Made by a program: the position numbers and the translations under genes | Shown: positions 17,826-26,438 of the stretch, in pieces | How positions within the stretch are numbered: position 1 is the first letter of the stretch | How the letters are laid out: each line of letters begins with the position of its first letter | Source of the DNA: Anaerovirgula multivorans | GTDB lineage: Bacteria; Bacillota; Clostridia; Peptostreptococcales; Natronincolaceae | DNA length: 64,000 nucleotides | Assembly (NCBI RefSeq): GCF_900188145.1 | Contig: NZ_FZOJ01000001.1 | Coordinates: 248,001 to 312,000 of the forward strand | Direction of reading: 5' to 3' | Notes under the pieces: model-generated | Told to the model about the DNA's origin: nothing | Databases searched by the model: none | What the model saw: only the letters and a program-made list of their open reading frames with translations

Positions 17826-19217
17826 CTACCTCTTCATATTTACTACTTCCTGCAGCATTTCATCACTTGTGGTAATGATCCTTGAGTTGGCTTGGAAACC
17901 TCTTTGGGTTGTAATCATGTTAGTAAACTCTCTTGACAAATCAACATTAGACATTTCTACGGCACCAGGTTTTAATGCACCTCGTCCACCAGTTCCCGGA
18001 TTGCCTATCATAGGATCTCCCGAGTTCGGTGTAGTCCTATATAGATTGTTTCCAGTTTTTTCCAAACCAGCTGGATTCTTAAAGTTGGCTAGCGCTACTT
18101 GCCCAATAGATCTCATCTGTTTATTGCTGAAATAACCTGTAATTACTCCATTACTATCTACTGCAAAATCCACTAGACTCCCTTGTTTATAGCCTTCAGT
18201 CTTAGTTGCAGACGCATCAGATTCGTTAGCGAATTGGGTGAGTTTGCTGAAATCTATAACAAACCCAAATTGTCTTGATCCATTTGGTAATAAATCATCA
18301 GCTGGATCCAGATTTATGATATTATATTGCATTTTCTTAATTGCATCATCATTTTTAATACTACCATCAGAATTGAATTCAATAACATGATTATTAGTTG
18401 GATCTGTAGTCAAGCTAGTCAATCGTCCATCTTTATCAGCCCCATAAACTGTATATTCATTTACATCAGTTTTTAAAAAAATCAATCTTACCTCATGGGT
18501 TCCTCCTAACTCATCAAATACTGTAAGGGTAGTATCTCGAGCAATAGCACTTTTCCCTTCTGCATCTTTTAAATCCTCTAGCAAAGGTCCCGGAGTAAAT
18601 GTAATATTTGGTCCATCATAAGGTTTTACATCAGCATTCAAATTTCCGTCAAAATACACACTTGTAGGTATAGTAGCTCCTGCATCTATAGGTGTACCAT
18701 CATTCTTCACTGGTATCCCGGTAGAAGATGCCGGGTAAGTTATCCCTCTAGAAATCTGTAGTCCTTCTAAAGCAGTACCCATTCTCCCTGTTTCCTCATC
18801 ATACATATACCCCATTACCCTCATGCCATCTGGTGTTACTAGGTTGCCTACCTCATCTATGGCAAAGCTTCCAGCTCTTGTATAGCTTCTACTATCCCCA
18901 TCTTCAACAATGAAGAAGCCATCTCCATTGATCATTAGATCTGTATTATAATCAGTGGTTTCTACGGCACCTCTTACATGGAAGGTGTCCATCGATGCAA
19001 CATTAACCCCTAACCCTACCTGTTGAGGATTGGTACCGCCTCTGCCACCTTGAGCTGCTCCCCCGCCTCTTAAGGTTTGACTAAAAACCTCTTGGAAGGT
19101 AACTCTTGAACCTTTAAAGCCAATTGTGTTTACATTGGCAATGTTGTCGCCTACTACATCCATACGTAACTGATGAGCCTTCAGCCCTGATACCGCTGAA
19201 AACATTGATCGCATCAT
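17826..19217 (-). CDS. flgE: Flagellar hook protein FlgE
   Basis: FlgE polymerises into the hook. The 463-aa protein has the conserved N-terminal rod/hook segment (SAVSGLKAHQLRMDVVGDNI, residues about 8-27) and the C-terminal helix (ELTNMITTQRGFQANSRII, here REFTNMITTQRGFQ). A variable D1/D2 region lies between, with Gly-rich stretches such as LRGGGAAQGGRGG. The start ATG-ATG is preceded by GGGGGTC. Its context, after flgD and before flbD, is standard. Confidence 0.95.
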   Translation of the reverse strand: MMRSMFSAVSGLKAHQLRMDVVGDNIANVNTIGFKGSRVTFQEVFSQTLRGGGAAQGGRGGTNPQQVGLGVNVASMDTFHVRGAVETTDYNTDLMINGDGFFIVEDGDSRSYTRAGSFAIDEVGNLVTPDGMRVMGYMYDEETGRMGTALEGLQISRGITYPASSTGIPVKNDGTPIDAGATIPTSVYFDGNLNADVKPYDGPNITFTPGPLLEDLKDAEGKSAIARDTTLTVFDELGGTHEVRLIFLKTDVNEYTVYGADKDGRLTSLTTDPTNNHVIEFNSDGSIKNDDAIKKMQYNIINLDPADDLLPNGSRQFGFVIDFSKLTQFANESDASATKTEGYKQGSLVDFAVDSNGVITGYFSNKQMRSIGQVALANFKNPAGLEKTGNNLYRTTPNSGDPMIGNPGTGGRGALKPGAVEMSNVDLSREFTNMITTQRGFQANSRIITTSDEMLQEVVNMKR

Positions 19218-19295
19218 AATATTTGACCCCCTATTTTCATAATTAATTCACTTCTTCAATCAGTCAGAAGCGATAAGCCTCCATAGTGGTCCGGC

Positions 19296-19670
19296 TTATA
19301 CGATTACAGCACCATCTATATTGGTAAAGACATTCTCCTTTAGCTGCTCATCCACAGCAGCTGTAATTACTGTTTTGTTTCTTACACTGGCAATAAAGGC
19401 TGTGTTGTCCATGATGATCAAGGTTTCTCTTATGCCCTTCTTCGCAGCTGTATCTATTGCATTGTTAAGCTTCATGATATCTTGTTTGGACAATTGTATG
19501 TTTCTTTGTTCTAACCGTTCAACAGCATGTTTGGAAAATTTCACTTCACTATTTTTCTCAATATGCTGATGTAAAATTTGATCAAAATTTGTTGTAGTAT
19601 TAAGATTGTTGATTTTCTGCGTACTATTTGGTGCCAATAAAGCTTTGTTATTAATTTTGTAGGTAACCAT
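19296..19670 (-). CDS. Flagellar operon protein, TIGR02530 type
   Basis: This 124-aa protein matches the small conserved family found between flgD and flgE in Firmicutes. The recognisable core is FSKHAVERLEQRNIQLSKQD followed by KKGIRETLIIMDNTAFIASV. The exact function is not established; position suggests hook assembly. A 7-base inverted repeat (ATAAGCC and GGCTTAT, about 19,273-19,299) overlaps its stop codon. The repeat lacks a U-tract and does not look like a terminator. Confidence 0.8.
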   Translation of the reverse strand: MVTYKINNKALLAPNSTQKINNLNTTTNFDQILHQHIEKNSEVKFSKHAVERLEQRNIQLSKQDIMKLNNAIDTAAKKGIRETLIIMDNTAFIASVRNKTVITAAVDEQLKENVFTNIDGAVIV

Positions 19671-19698
19671 CTTGCCACCTCCTTACTCAGGCAGGTTC

Positions 19699-20115
19699 CT
19701 AAGGTGTTTCTTCTCCTTCTTCTGTTTCATTTTCAGGAGTTTCAGGAATTTCGATTCCAAAATGCTCTGCTAATTTTATTAAGGTATCATTTACTTTATC
19801 TAGTGTTCCACTGATAAAGGTTTGACTCTTTACCATGTTATTGTTCATCATGGTAAAATGATCAGATAGTGTCACTTTGGTAGCTTCTAGGTTGTCATTC
19901 ATCTTTGTCATCTGCTCTAAGGCATTGAATTGAGCCATCTGGGCTATAAATTCTCTATCGTCCATCGGATTTAACGGGTCTTGATTTTGCATTTGTGCAA
20001 TAAGCAGCTTCATAAAAACATCTTTATCAAGGTCATTAGATTTCGTATTTTTTTGTTGTTCATCATAGTATCGATATTTGTGTTCCACGTTGGTGGTGCC
20101 GTTAACATCACTCAT
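19699..20115 (-). CDS. flgD: Flagellar hook-capping protein FlgD (short form)
   Basis: FlgD caps the growing hook and lets FlgE subunits assemble. The 138-aa protein holds the conserved N-terminal domain (DVFMKLLIAQMQNQDPLNPM and EFIAQMAQFNALEQM) but lacks the C-terminal beta domains of the 220-aa enterobacterial form. It ends in a Glu-rich tail. Short FlgD forms are usual in Clostridia, so this is probably not a truncation artefact. RBS AAGGAGG is present. Confidence 0.92.
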   Translation of the reverse strand: MSDVNGTTNVEHKYRYYDEQQKNTKSNDLDKDVFMKLLIAQMQNQDPLNPMDDREFIAQMAQFNALEQMTKMNDNLEATKVTLSDHFTMMNNNMVKSQTFISGTLDKVNDTLIKLAEHFGIEIPETPENETEEGEETP

Positions 20116-20130
20116 TATCCTTTATCCTCC

Positions 20131-21516
20131 TTACCCCATTTTATCAAAACCTTCATTAACTAAATAGGGGTTTATATTGGTAATAGAATTCATTTCTTCT
20201 ATCCCTACTAAGCCTTTATCCATCGAAGCTGGAGCTTTCTTCAGTTTTAATTTTTGCTGAGCAAAGCTTCTATTCTGCAAAAAAGCTTCGGAGTCTTGTC
20301 CTACAGAAACCTCTACACTTGAAATGTTGAGTCCCTTTTCTCTTAAGGACTCTTTGAATTGATTTAAGCTGTTTTCTATGATCTCCTTCACCTGAAGAGA
20401 CTCTACGTAGACTTTTGCCTTAATCGTCTGATTTTCAGAAGATAGATTAATAGAGAGCTTTCCAAGATTTTCTGGCATCAACTGTAGCTTCAATTGAGTT
20501 TTTCCAGACTTGTAGGTGCCCTCCACCTTATGTATCAGCTGTTCCATTAGATTTTTAGCATGTATTTCTTCAGGATTAAGGGACTGGTTTGCTATGTTAT
20601 TGAGCTTCAATTCAAAGTTTTTATTTAGATCTACTACGATATGGGCTTCTTCAATATCTACTTTTTCAATATCTACTTTTTCATAGCCGTCAATTTTCAC
20701 AGGTTTATCTGTGCTTTGGATATCTAAAGTCTTTTCTGTCAAACCTTTTTCAAGCGGTCTTTCTTCCTCTACAGTTGTGTACTCTTCATTTGTCTTTTCT
20801 ACATTCCTTTGGTCAATACTGATAGAGTTTTGTATTTTCGGTTCTTCATCAATAATCTTATCAAATGATTGATTTACTGCATCATGTAATAAAGATTTTA
20901 TTGTTTTTTCAAAATCCGCTATCTCAGTATGGTTATTCGTTTCTAAATTCTGTAGTTCAGTTTTAATGTTGAGTTCTTTGAAGAGATTATTTAACGCTAG
21001 AATTCCTTCATCAAGATTACTTGTTCCCGCTAGCTCAACCATGATTGCTTCAGCTTCATCCTCTGTTATATGTCCTTGTTGTTGCATTATTGTAATTAAT
21101 GCTTCTAGCTGTTGTAATAATTGTGGCGGTATGATGCCTTCGTATTGCTGCAATGCGTCCTCTTCAGTTTCTAACAACAAAAATTTCTTATCCTCATTTT
21201 CCTCTTGAGTATTTATTGTTTTACTACTTTCACCCTCCAGGCTTTTGCCTTTTGATTGTTCAACTGAACTTTCTTCATAAGCTAACAGCTTAGGTTGTTT
21301 ATCTATCCCGTTGTCAGTAGTACTTAAGGTTTTACTATCTGTTGGTTTACTATGATTATTTGTTGTAGAAAAGTTTTTTTGACGATTGCTGTCTTTTAGC
21401 TGGACTTTACTTTGAAATATCTGCGAAAAATCCTTTCCATTACTACCTTCAGAATTGTTAGATTGTTTTGTAGTCATGAAATCCATCACATTCATTACCC
21501 CATTAAGTGTCACCAT
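20131..21516 (-). CDS. fliK: Hook-length control protein FliK
   Basis: FliK measures hook length and triggers the FlhB specificity switch. The 461-aa protein has a long, polar, poorly conserved N-terminal part rich in Ser, Asn, Glu and Lys. The C-terminal Flg_hook domain (about 345-435) includes LKLQLMPENLGKLSINL. The start at 21,516 is preferred because GGAAGGAGGTG lies 6 bases before it; an ATG 11 codons upstream precedes the ribosome site. A short tandem repeat (VDIEKVDIEE, about residue 295) is visible. Confidence 0.9.
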   Translation of the reverse strand: MVTLNGVMNVMDFMTTKQSNNSEGSNGKDFSQIFQSKVQLKDSNRQKNFSTTNNHSKPTDSKTLSTTDNGIDKQPKLLAYEESSVEQSKGKSLEGESSKTINTQEENEDKKFLLLETEEDALQQYEGIIPPQLLQQLEALITIMQQQGHITEDEAEAIMVELAGTSNLDEGILALNNLFKELNIKTELQNLETNNHTEIADFEKTIKSLLHDAVNQSFDKIIDEEPKIQNSISIDQRNVEKTNEEYTTVEEERPLEKGLTEKTLDIQSTDKPVKIDGYEKVDIEKVDIEEAHIVVDLNKNFELKLNNIANQSLNPEEIHAKNLMEQLIHKVEGTYKSGKTQLKLQLMPENLGKLSINLSSENQTIKAKVYVESLQVKEIIENSLNQFKESLREKGLNISSVEVSVGQDSEAFLQNRSFAQQKLKLKKAPASMDKGLVGIEEMNSITNINPYLVNEGFDKMG

Positions 21517-21619
21517 CTTTTCACCTCCTTCCATAATAATTTTTTTCATCTATCTCATCAATAGTCTGCAATTATACTGCGCTGCGATAATTTGCACACT
21601 AAGATAAGTACATTAAATT

Positions 21620-22858
21620 TCATCTTTCCACAATATATTTTTTAGATAGATCTACTGATCTTTGTGTTTTTAACTGTTCCAATAACTCAGCCGCTTTTTT
21701 GGGTTTAAGCTGACTAATTACATCTAGCACTAATTGTTCTTCAGTGAAAATAATTTCTTCATCACCTATTAAATATCTTTGATAGTTTCTGTTGCTTTTA
21801 GCCATTTCTTCAATAATATTGGTTAGCTCCTGTAATGACATTTTTTCATATATACCAACTAATTCCTTCACTTTGGTATCATAATTTTGGAATATTTCAA
21901 TGGCTTCCGCTAACTGGGATGATAGCTGTTTTGTTTCTTTGTTTAGCATTTCAAAAGCGTCAATTTGATCATAAAGATTTGTGATGAAATCATTATCCTT
22001 TACATCTGCTAAAATCTGGCCGCCACTTTTAATACTCATGTTTTTATAGATAACAGCTAAATCCTGTGCCCTAAATTTGTTATTTGTCCCTAAGTCATCC
22101 ATCTTTTCTTCTAAAGACTCTTTTTCGTAAATATTTGCAAGTCTTATTAGTTCATTTTGTCTGCTATGAATTTCTTGAATCTTCTTTTCAATTTCTCTTC
22201 TTTTCGCCTCTTTAATACCATAAAGAGCTCTTTCACTTATGCTATCGTCTAAGTAAATCAATAAATTGGCACTTGCATCAGTAGAAAAGTTTTCAAAAAT
22301 CAATGGAAGTTCTTCGCTTTTCAACTCTCCACTCTTGTAAGTCCTCTCTATTTCTAAAATAGCGTCAGTGACCTTCAGTGAAGCATAATAATCTGTGTAT
22401 TCATTAATCTTAGTTGCCTTCTCTTGATTAATTTCTTCTAGAACACGACCCAATACATTTGATTGTAACTGCGTATTTCTAAGGTTTTCCTTGACGCTTC
22501 GCATTTTCATCGGGTTTTCTTTACTTAGAAGTATCAATAAATCGTCGTATAAATTATTATCTTCCCCTTTAATAATAAGGAGCTTATCTACTAATCTATC
22601 TTCTTCTAACGCTATGTAGAATTTAGCTATTTGCACCTTGATGTTCTCTTTTTCTTCTTTCGTAGGTAATCTTCTAAAATATCCTCCTGCATTCCCAGGT
22701 AAAATTCTTAAAAAATTATTGGTAGTATACCTAAAATTTTCATTGCTAGCGTACATTATAGTGATCGTCATTAAAGGAATGAGTAAAAAAGCAATAATGA
22801 CAACAATAATACCTTTTAAATTACTTGTTTTTTCATTTTCTTGAAGGCTAGTAGTCAT
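21620..22858 (-). CDS. MotE-like flagellar operon protein with FliG/MgtE-N-like repeats
   Basis: This 412-aa protein sits where Bacillus has ylxF, between fliJ and fliK. It has an N-terminal membrane helix (about residues 18-38), then mostly charged helices. Four short segments resemble the MgtE-N/FliG-middle fold: LPLIFENFSTDASANLLIYL, LAVIYKNMSIKSGGQILADV, VGIYEKMSLQELTNIIEEM and VISQLKPKKAAELLEQL. A coiled coil lies around 215-245. The family is often labelled MotE or MgtE-domain protein. Its function is not settled; periplasmic or cell-wall-side chaperoning of the motor is a guess. Confidence 0.7.
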   Translation of the reverse strand: MTTSLQENEKTSNLKGIIVVIIAFLLIPLMTITIMYASNENFRYTTNNFLRILPGNAGGYFRRLPTKEEKENIKVQIAKFYIALEEDRLVDKLLIIKGEDNNLYDDLLILLSKENPMKMRSVKENLRNTQLQSNVLGRVLEEINQEKATKINEYTDYYASLKVTDAILEIERTYKSGELKSEELPLIFENFSTDASANLLIYLDDSISERALYGIKEAKRREIEKKIQEIHSRQNELIRLANIYEKESLEEKMDDLGTNNKFRAQDLAVIYKNMSIKSGGQILADVKDNDFITNLYDQIDAFEMLNKETKQLSSQLAEAIEIFQNYDTKVKELVGIYEKMSLQELTNIIEEMAKSNRNYQRYLIGDEEIIFTEEQLVLDVISQLKPKKAAELLEQLKTQRSVDLSKKYIVER

Positions 22859-22859
22859 T

Positions 22860-23318
22860 TTAACCTCCTTTACTAACTGTGCTTTTGAATGTGACTAATT
22901 GATCGATAAGCGTTGCTTCATTTTTTAATTGAATATTTTTGAAATAATCGTAATCTTTCTCTTTTAATTTTTCAAAAATTTTCGTCTGTTTCTTTGCTTC
23001 TATTAGCTGGTTTCTTGATTCATTTAATTTTAATTCATGTTTTTTTACTGTAACAAATTGGTTTTCTACTAGATGATTAATACTTTGTATATCCATTGAA
23101 GCATTCTGCAAGTCTTTAATGCTTACTACATTATTATCTCTGGTAATTTCCTTCCATTTGCTTAGATTGCAGTCTTTTTTATCTAAAAGCAATTGCAAGC
23201 TGTTTTTTTCTTTATCCAGTCTTTTTTGATCACTGGCTAATTGATTTATTTTGTCTTCCTCTGTCTTTTCTTTTATTTTAAGGATGTTATTAAATCTATA
23301 AGAAAATGTCATAGCCAT
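22860..23318 (-). CDS. fliJ: Flagellar export protein FliJ
   Basis: FliJ is a short coiled-coil that inserts into the FliI hexamer like the gamma subunit of F-ATPases and helps energise export. The 152-aa protein is almost wholly heptad-like helix (for example LDKEKNSLQLLLDKKDCNLSK). It starts FSYRFNNILKIKEKTEEDK, typical of the family. It directly follows fliI. Confidence 0.9.
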   Translation of the reverse strand: MAMTFSYRFNNILKIKEKTEEDKINQLASDQKRLDKEKNSLQLLLDKKDCNLSKWKEITRDNNVVSIKDLQNASMDIQSINHLVENQFVTVKKHELKLNESRNQLIEAKKQTKIFEKLKEKDYDYFKNIQLKNEATLIDQLVTFKSTVSKGG

Positions 23319-23332
23319 AGCATATCCCCTCT

Positions 23333-24646
23333 TTACTTAAGTAGTTGTGTTATTAAGTTTAAGGATTCTTCATAGGTAATTCGTTCATCAACATCTTGTT
23401 TTAAAAAAGCATGAATGTTATCTATATTTTGTATAGCATAGTCGATTTTTCTGTTGCTTCCTTGAGCATAAGCTCCTATATTAATTAAATCTTCTGCATC
23501 CTTAAAAGTAGCTAATACCTGTTTAATCTCATTGGCTTCCAATAACTGTTCTTTAGGAACAATATTTGGCATTACCCGGCTAACGCTAGAGATTACATCG
23601 ATGGCTGGATAATGATTTTGCGTTGCCAGCTTTCTAGATAGCACAATATGACCATCTAAAATCCCTCTTACCGCATCTGCAATTGGCTCATTCATGTCAT
23701 CTCCATCCACTAGTACCGTATATAGACCTGTAATGGCTCCTTTATTAGATGTGCCTGTACGCTCTAATAGTTTTGGCAACACTGCAAAAACCGAGGGTGT
23801 ATATCCTTTGGTAACAGGAGGTTCTCCTATTGCTAGCCCTATTTCTCTTTGTGCCATAGAAAACCTCGTAAGAGAATCCATTAACAGCAGCACATTTTTA
23901 CCTTCATCTCTAAAATACTCTGCAATTGCTGTGGCTAATAGCGCCCCCTTCATCCTAACTAAGGGAGGTTGATCCGAGGTAGCTACAATTAGCACAGATT
24001 TTTTTAGACCCTCTTCTTTAAGATCATTCTCTATAAACTCTTTGACTTCTCTACCTCTTTCACCAATCATTGCAATCACATTAATATCCGCTTGAGTATT
24101 TCTAGCCATCATTCCTAATAATGTGCTTTTGCCAACGCCACTGCCCGCAAAAATCCCTATTCTTTGTCCATTGCCACAGGTTAATAATCCATCAATCGCC
24201 TTCACTCCTAAGGATAACGGCTGTTTAATTCTTGCTCGATCTAAAGGGTTTAATGGCTTCCCTACAACTGGATAGGTTTTTGTACTCATGATACTTCCCT
24301 TGTTATCAATTGGGTTACCCAATCCATCCAGTATCCTCCCCAATAGTTCTTCGCCTACTTTTACCTCCAATGAAGTACCTAATGCTTCCACCTTACTGCC
24401 AGGTCCAATGCCTTCCATTTCCCCCAACGGCATGAGAAGAACCTTTTTTTCTTTAAATCCTACAACCTCTGCGATGATGGGCTGACGTTCCTTGAGGGTA
24501 TATATCTTGCAAACTTCTCCAATTTTCACGGCTGGACCAATGGCTTCAATGGTCAAACCAATTACCTGAGAAACATACCCTGTATATTTAACCAAGTCTA
24601 GTACTTCGAGGGATTTCTTATATTTTTCAAGCATGATCTCCTTCAT
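23333..24646 (-). CDS. fliI: Flagellum-specific export ATPase FliI
   Basis: FliI is the F1-beta-like ATPase of flagellar export. The protein (437 aa from the chosen start) shows Walker A GIFAGSGVGKSTLLGM, the MIGERGREVKEF motif, and Walker B LLLMDSLTRFSMAQREI. I take the ATG at 24,646, preceded by GAGGG at 5 bases. A GTG at 24,658 and an ATG at 24,634 (preceded by AAGGAG) are also possible. All of these overlap the end of fliH slightly, so translation is coupled. Confidence 0.95.
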   Translation of the reverse strand: MKEIMLEKYKKSLEVLDLVKYTGYVSQVIGLTIEAIGPAVKIGEVCKIYTLKERQPIIAEVVGFKEKKVLLMPLGEMEGIGPGSKVEALGTSLEVKVGEELLGRILDGLGNPIDNKGSIMSTKTYPVVGKPLNPLDRARIKQPLSLGVKAIDGLLTCGNGQRIGIFAGSGVGKSTLLGMMARNTQADINVIAMIGERGREVKEFIENDLKEEGLKKSVLIVATSDQPPLVRMKGALLATAIAEYFRDEGKNVLLLMDSLTRFSMAQREIGLAIGEPPVTKGYTPSVFAVLPKLLERTGTSNKGAITGLYTVLVDGDDMNEPIADAVRGILDGHIVLSRKLATQNHYPAIDVISSVSRVMPNIVPKEQLLEANEIKQVLATFKDAEDLINIGAYAQGSNRKIDYAIQNIDNIHAFLKQDVDERITYEESLNLITQLLK

Positions 24647-25421
24647 GGAATCCCTCACTTTTCAATAATTCTTTGAACAATCCTTCAATCTGATTTATCT
24701 GAGTATCAATACTGGCATCAATTTTTCCTGATAGCGTTTCTATAACAACGCTACCTTTAAGCAGTGCTGCATCACTTTTTATCTGCATATCGTCAATGCC
24801 TTCTGTCATCATATAGATTTTATTTTTATAGGTGCTAAGCGTTTCATAATCTTGATCGCTGACACGGATGACTAAGGTTTCAGTAAAGGTGCATTTTTTC
24901 AATCCCTTTTTTATAAGATTAAGTAATACTTCGTGATTATTATCTAATTCATAATCGATTACTTTCTCTATGCAAAACATGACAAGGTTCACGATATCTT
25001 TTTCAAGTTCCTTAGCTAATCTTTTTTTGTCTAGGAACATTTGTTTTTTTATTTCAGCTGCTTCCTGTAATAGTTGTTGAAACTCTTGATATCCCTCTTG
25101 CTTGCCTATCTGGAATCCTTCATTATAACCTTGTGTCTTTGCATTCTCACAAATCGTTTTACTATCTTCATAGGCTTCCTCTATGATCATAGTTGCTTCT
25201 TTTTCGGCATTTGATAACAATTCTTTTTTCTCTAACTCAGCTTCCTCCAGTATCTTCTTAGATCTTAACTGCGCGATTTCATTTATATCTTCGGGATTTT
25301 CAGATGTTTCTTTTGTATCCTCATCGATATTTTTTAAAATATTATCTCCTTTAAATTGAAGTTCTTTCTTATTTCCCACGATGACCTCTACAGATTTATA
25401 CACCTTATACAATGATTTCAT
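24627..25421 (-). CDS. fliH: Flagellar export assembly protein FliH
   Basis: FliH regulates FliI and tethers it to the C ring. The protein (264 aa from the chosen start) has an N-terminal region with VEVIVGNKKELQF, a long Ala/Glu-rich coiled coil (about 50-130), and a C-terminal FliH/V-ATPase-E-like domain (IVNLVMFCIEKVIDYEL). I choose the ATG at 25,421 inside the end of fliG, with GGAGG just before it. A TTG 14 codons upstream has no ribosome site. Confidence 0.9.
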   Translation of the reverse strand: MKSLYKVYKSVEVIVGNKKELQFKGDNILKNIDEDTKETSENPEDINEIAQLRSKKILEEAELEKKELLSNAEKEATMIIEEAYEDSKTICENAKTQGYNEGFQIGKQEGYQEFQQLLQEAAEIKKQMFLDKKRLAKELEKDIVNLVMFCIEKVIDYELDNNHEVLLNLIKKGLKKCTFTETLVIRVSDQDYETLSTYKNKIYMMTEGIDDMQIKSDAALLKGSVVIETLSGKIDASIDTQINQIEGLFKELLKSEGFHEGDHA

Positions 25422-26424
25422 CTCCTCCGCCACGAGAAATAATAATGTCACCAGTCTCTTCAAGCTTTCTTATTATATTAACAATTTTTTGTTGCGCTTC
25501 CTCTACATCTCTAAGTCTAACTGGACCCATAAATTCCATATCTTCTTTAATCATTTCTGCCATACGTTTAGACATGTTGGTATAAATAACACTAGCAACT
25601 TCTTCAGTTGCACCTTTCAATGCAATAGCCAGATCACTATTGTCAATTTCTCGAATGAATCTTTGAATAGATGTACTATCAAGGTTAATAATATCTTCAA
25701 ATACAAACATCCTCTTTCTTATTTCTTCAGCTAGCTCTGCGTCTTGTACCTCTAATGTATCCATAATATTTTTTTCAGTACCTCTATCTACAGAGTTTAA
25801 AATATCAACAATAGATTGGATTCCTCCTGCAGAAGTATAGTCTTGACTTACTAATGCAGACAATTTCCGCTCTAAAACCATCTCAACCTCTTTTATAATG
25901 TCAGGTGATGTCCTATCCATCGTTGCAATTCTACGTGCTACTTCCGTCTGCTTCACCTGTGGAAGCGCAGACATTATTTGCGCCGATTGACTGGCAGGAA
26001 GATACGATAAAATCAAAGCTATTGTCTGCGGATGTTCATTTTGTATGAAATTCAACAGTTGTCCTGGATCTGCCTTTCGAGCAAAATCAAAAGGTTTAAC
26101 CTGTAAGGAGGCTGTTAATTTATTGATAATATCCATTGCTTTTTGTGAACCCAATGCTTTTTCCAACACTTCTTTAGCATAATTAATGCCGCCTTCAGAA
26201 ATATACTCTTGAGCTACACAAATCTGGTAAAATTCATCCATGATTTTTTCTTTTTCTTCTGGAGATACTTTTCTCATGTTGGCAATCTCTAAAGTTAACT
26301 CTTCGATTTCTTCGTCATTTAAATGTTTAAATATTTGTGCAGAAAATTCTGGTCCCAAACTAATTAACAATACTGCCGCTTTCTCACGGCCAGTCAACTC
26401 ACCCTTTGCACCTCTTCTAGCCAT
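25405..26424 (-). CDS. fliG: Flagellar motor switch protein FliG
   Basis: FliG is the rotor protein that contacts MotA. The protein (339 aa) has the N-terminal FliF-binding domain (GREKAAVLLISLGPEFSAQIF), the middle domain with NEHPQTIALILSYLP (EHPQ motif), and the C-terminal domain with its charged torque helix (ELAEEIRKRMFVFEDI). The ATG at 26,424 is preferred because AGAGGTG lies 9 bases upstream; a GTG four codons earlier abuts the fliF stop. Confidence 0.96.
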   Translation of the reverse strand: MARRGAKGELTGREKAAVLLISLGPEFSAQIFKHLNDEEIEELTLEIANMRKVSPEEKEKIMDEFYQICVAQEYISEGGINYAKEVLEKALGSQKAMDIINKLTASLQVKPFDFARKADPGQLLNFIQNEHPQTIALILSYLPASQSAQIMSALPQVKQTEVARRIATMDRTSPDIIKEVEMVLERKLSALVSQDYTSAGGIQSIVDILNSVDRGTEKNIMDTLEVQDAELAEEIRKRMFVFEDIINLDSTSIQRFIREIDNSDLAIALKGATEEVASVIYTNMSKRMAEMIKEDMEFMGPVRLRDVEEAQQKIVNIIRKLEETGDIIISRGGGDEIIV

Positions 26425-26438
26425 TTCCCAATTCACCT

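Noticed and set aside
19273-19299. Inverted repeat ATAAGCC/GGCTTAT as a terminator after the TIGR02530-type gene
   Set aside because: No U-tract follows on the minus strand and the repeat includes the stop codon; the operon continues.
19699-20115. flgD as a truncated pseudogene
   Set aside because: The N-terminal capping domain is intact, no remnant of a C-terminal domain follows in any frame, and short FlgD forms are common in Clostridia.
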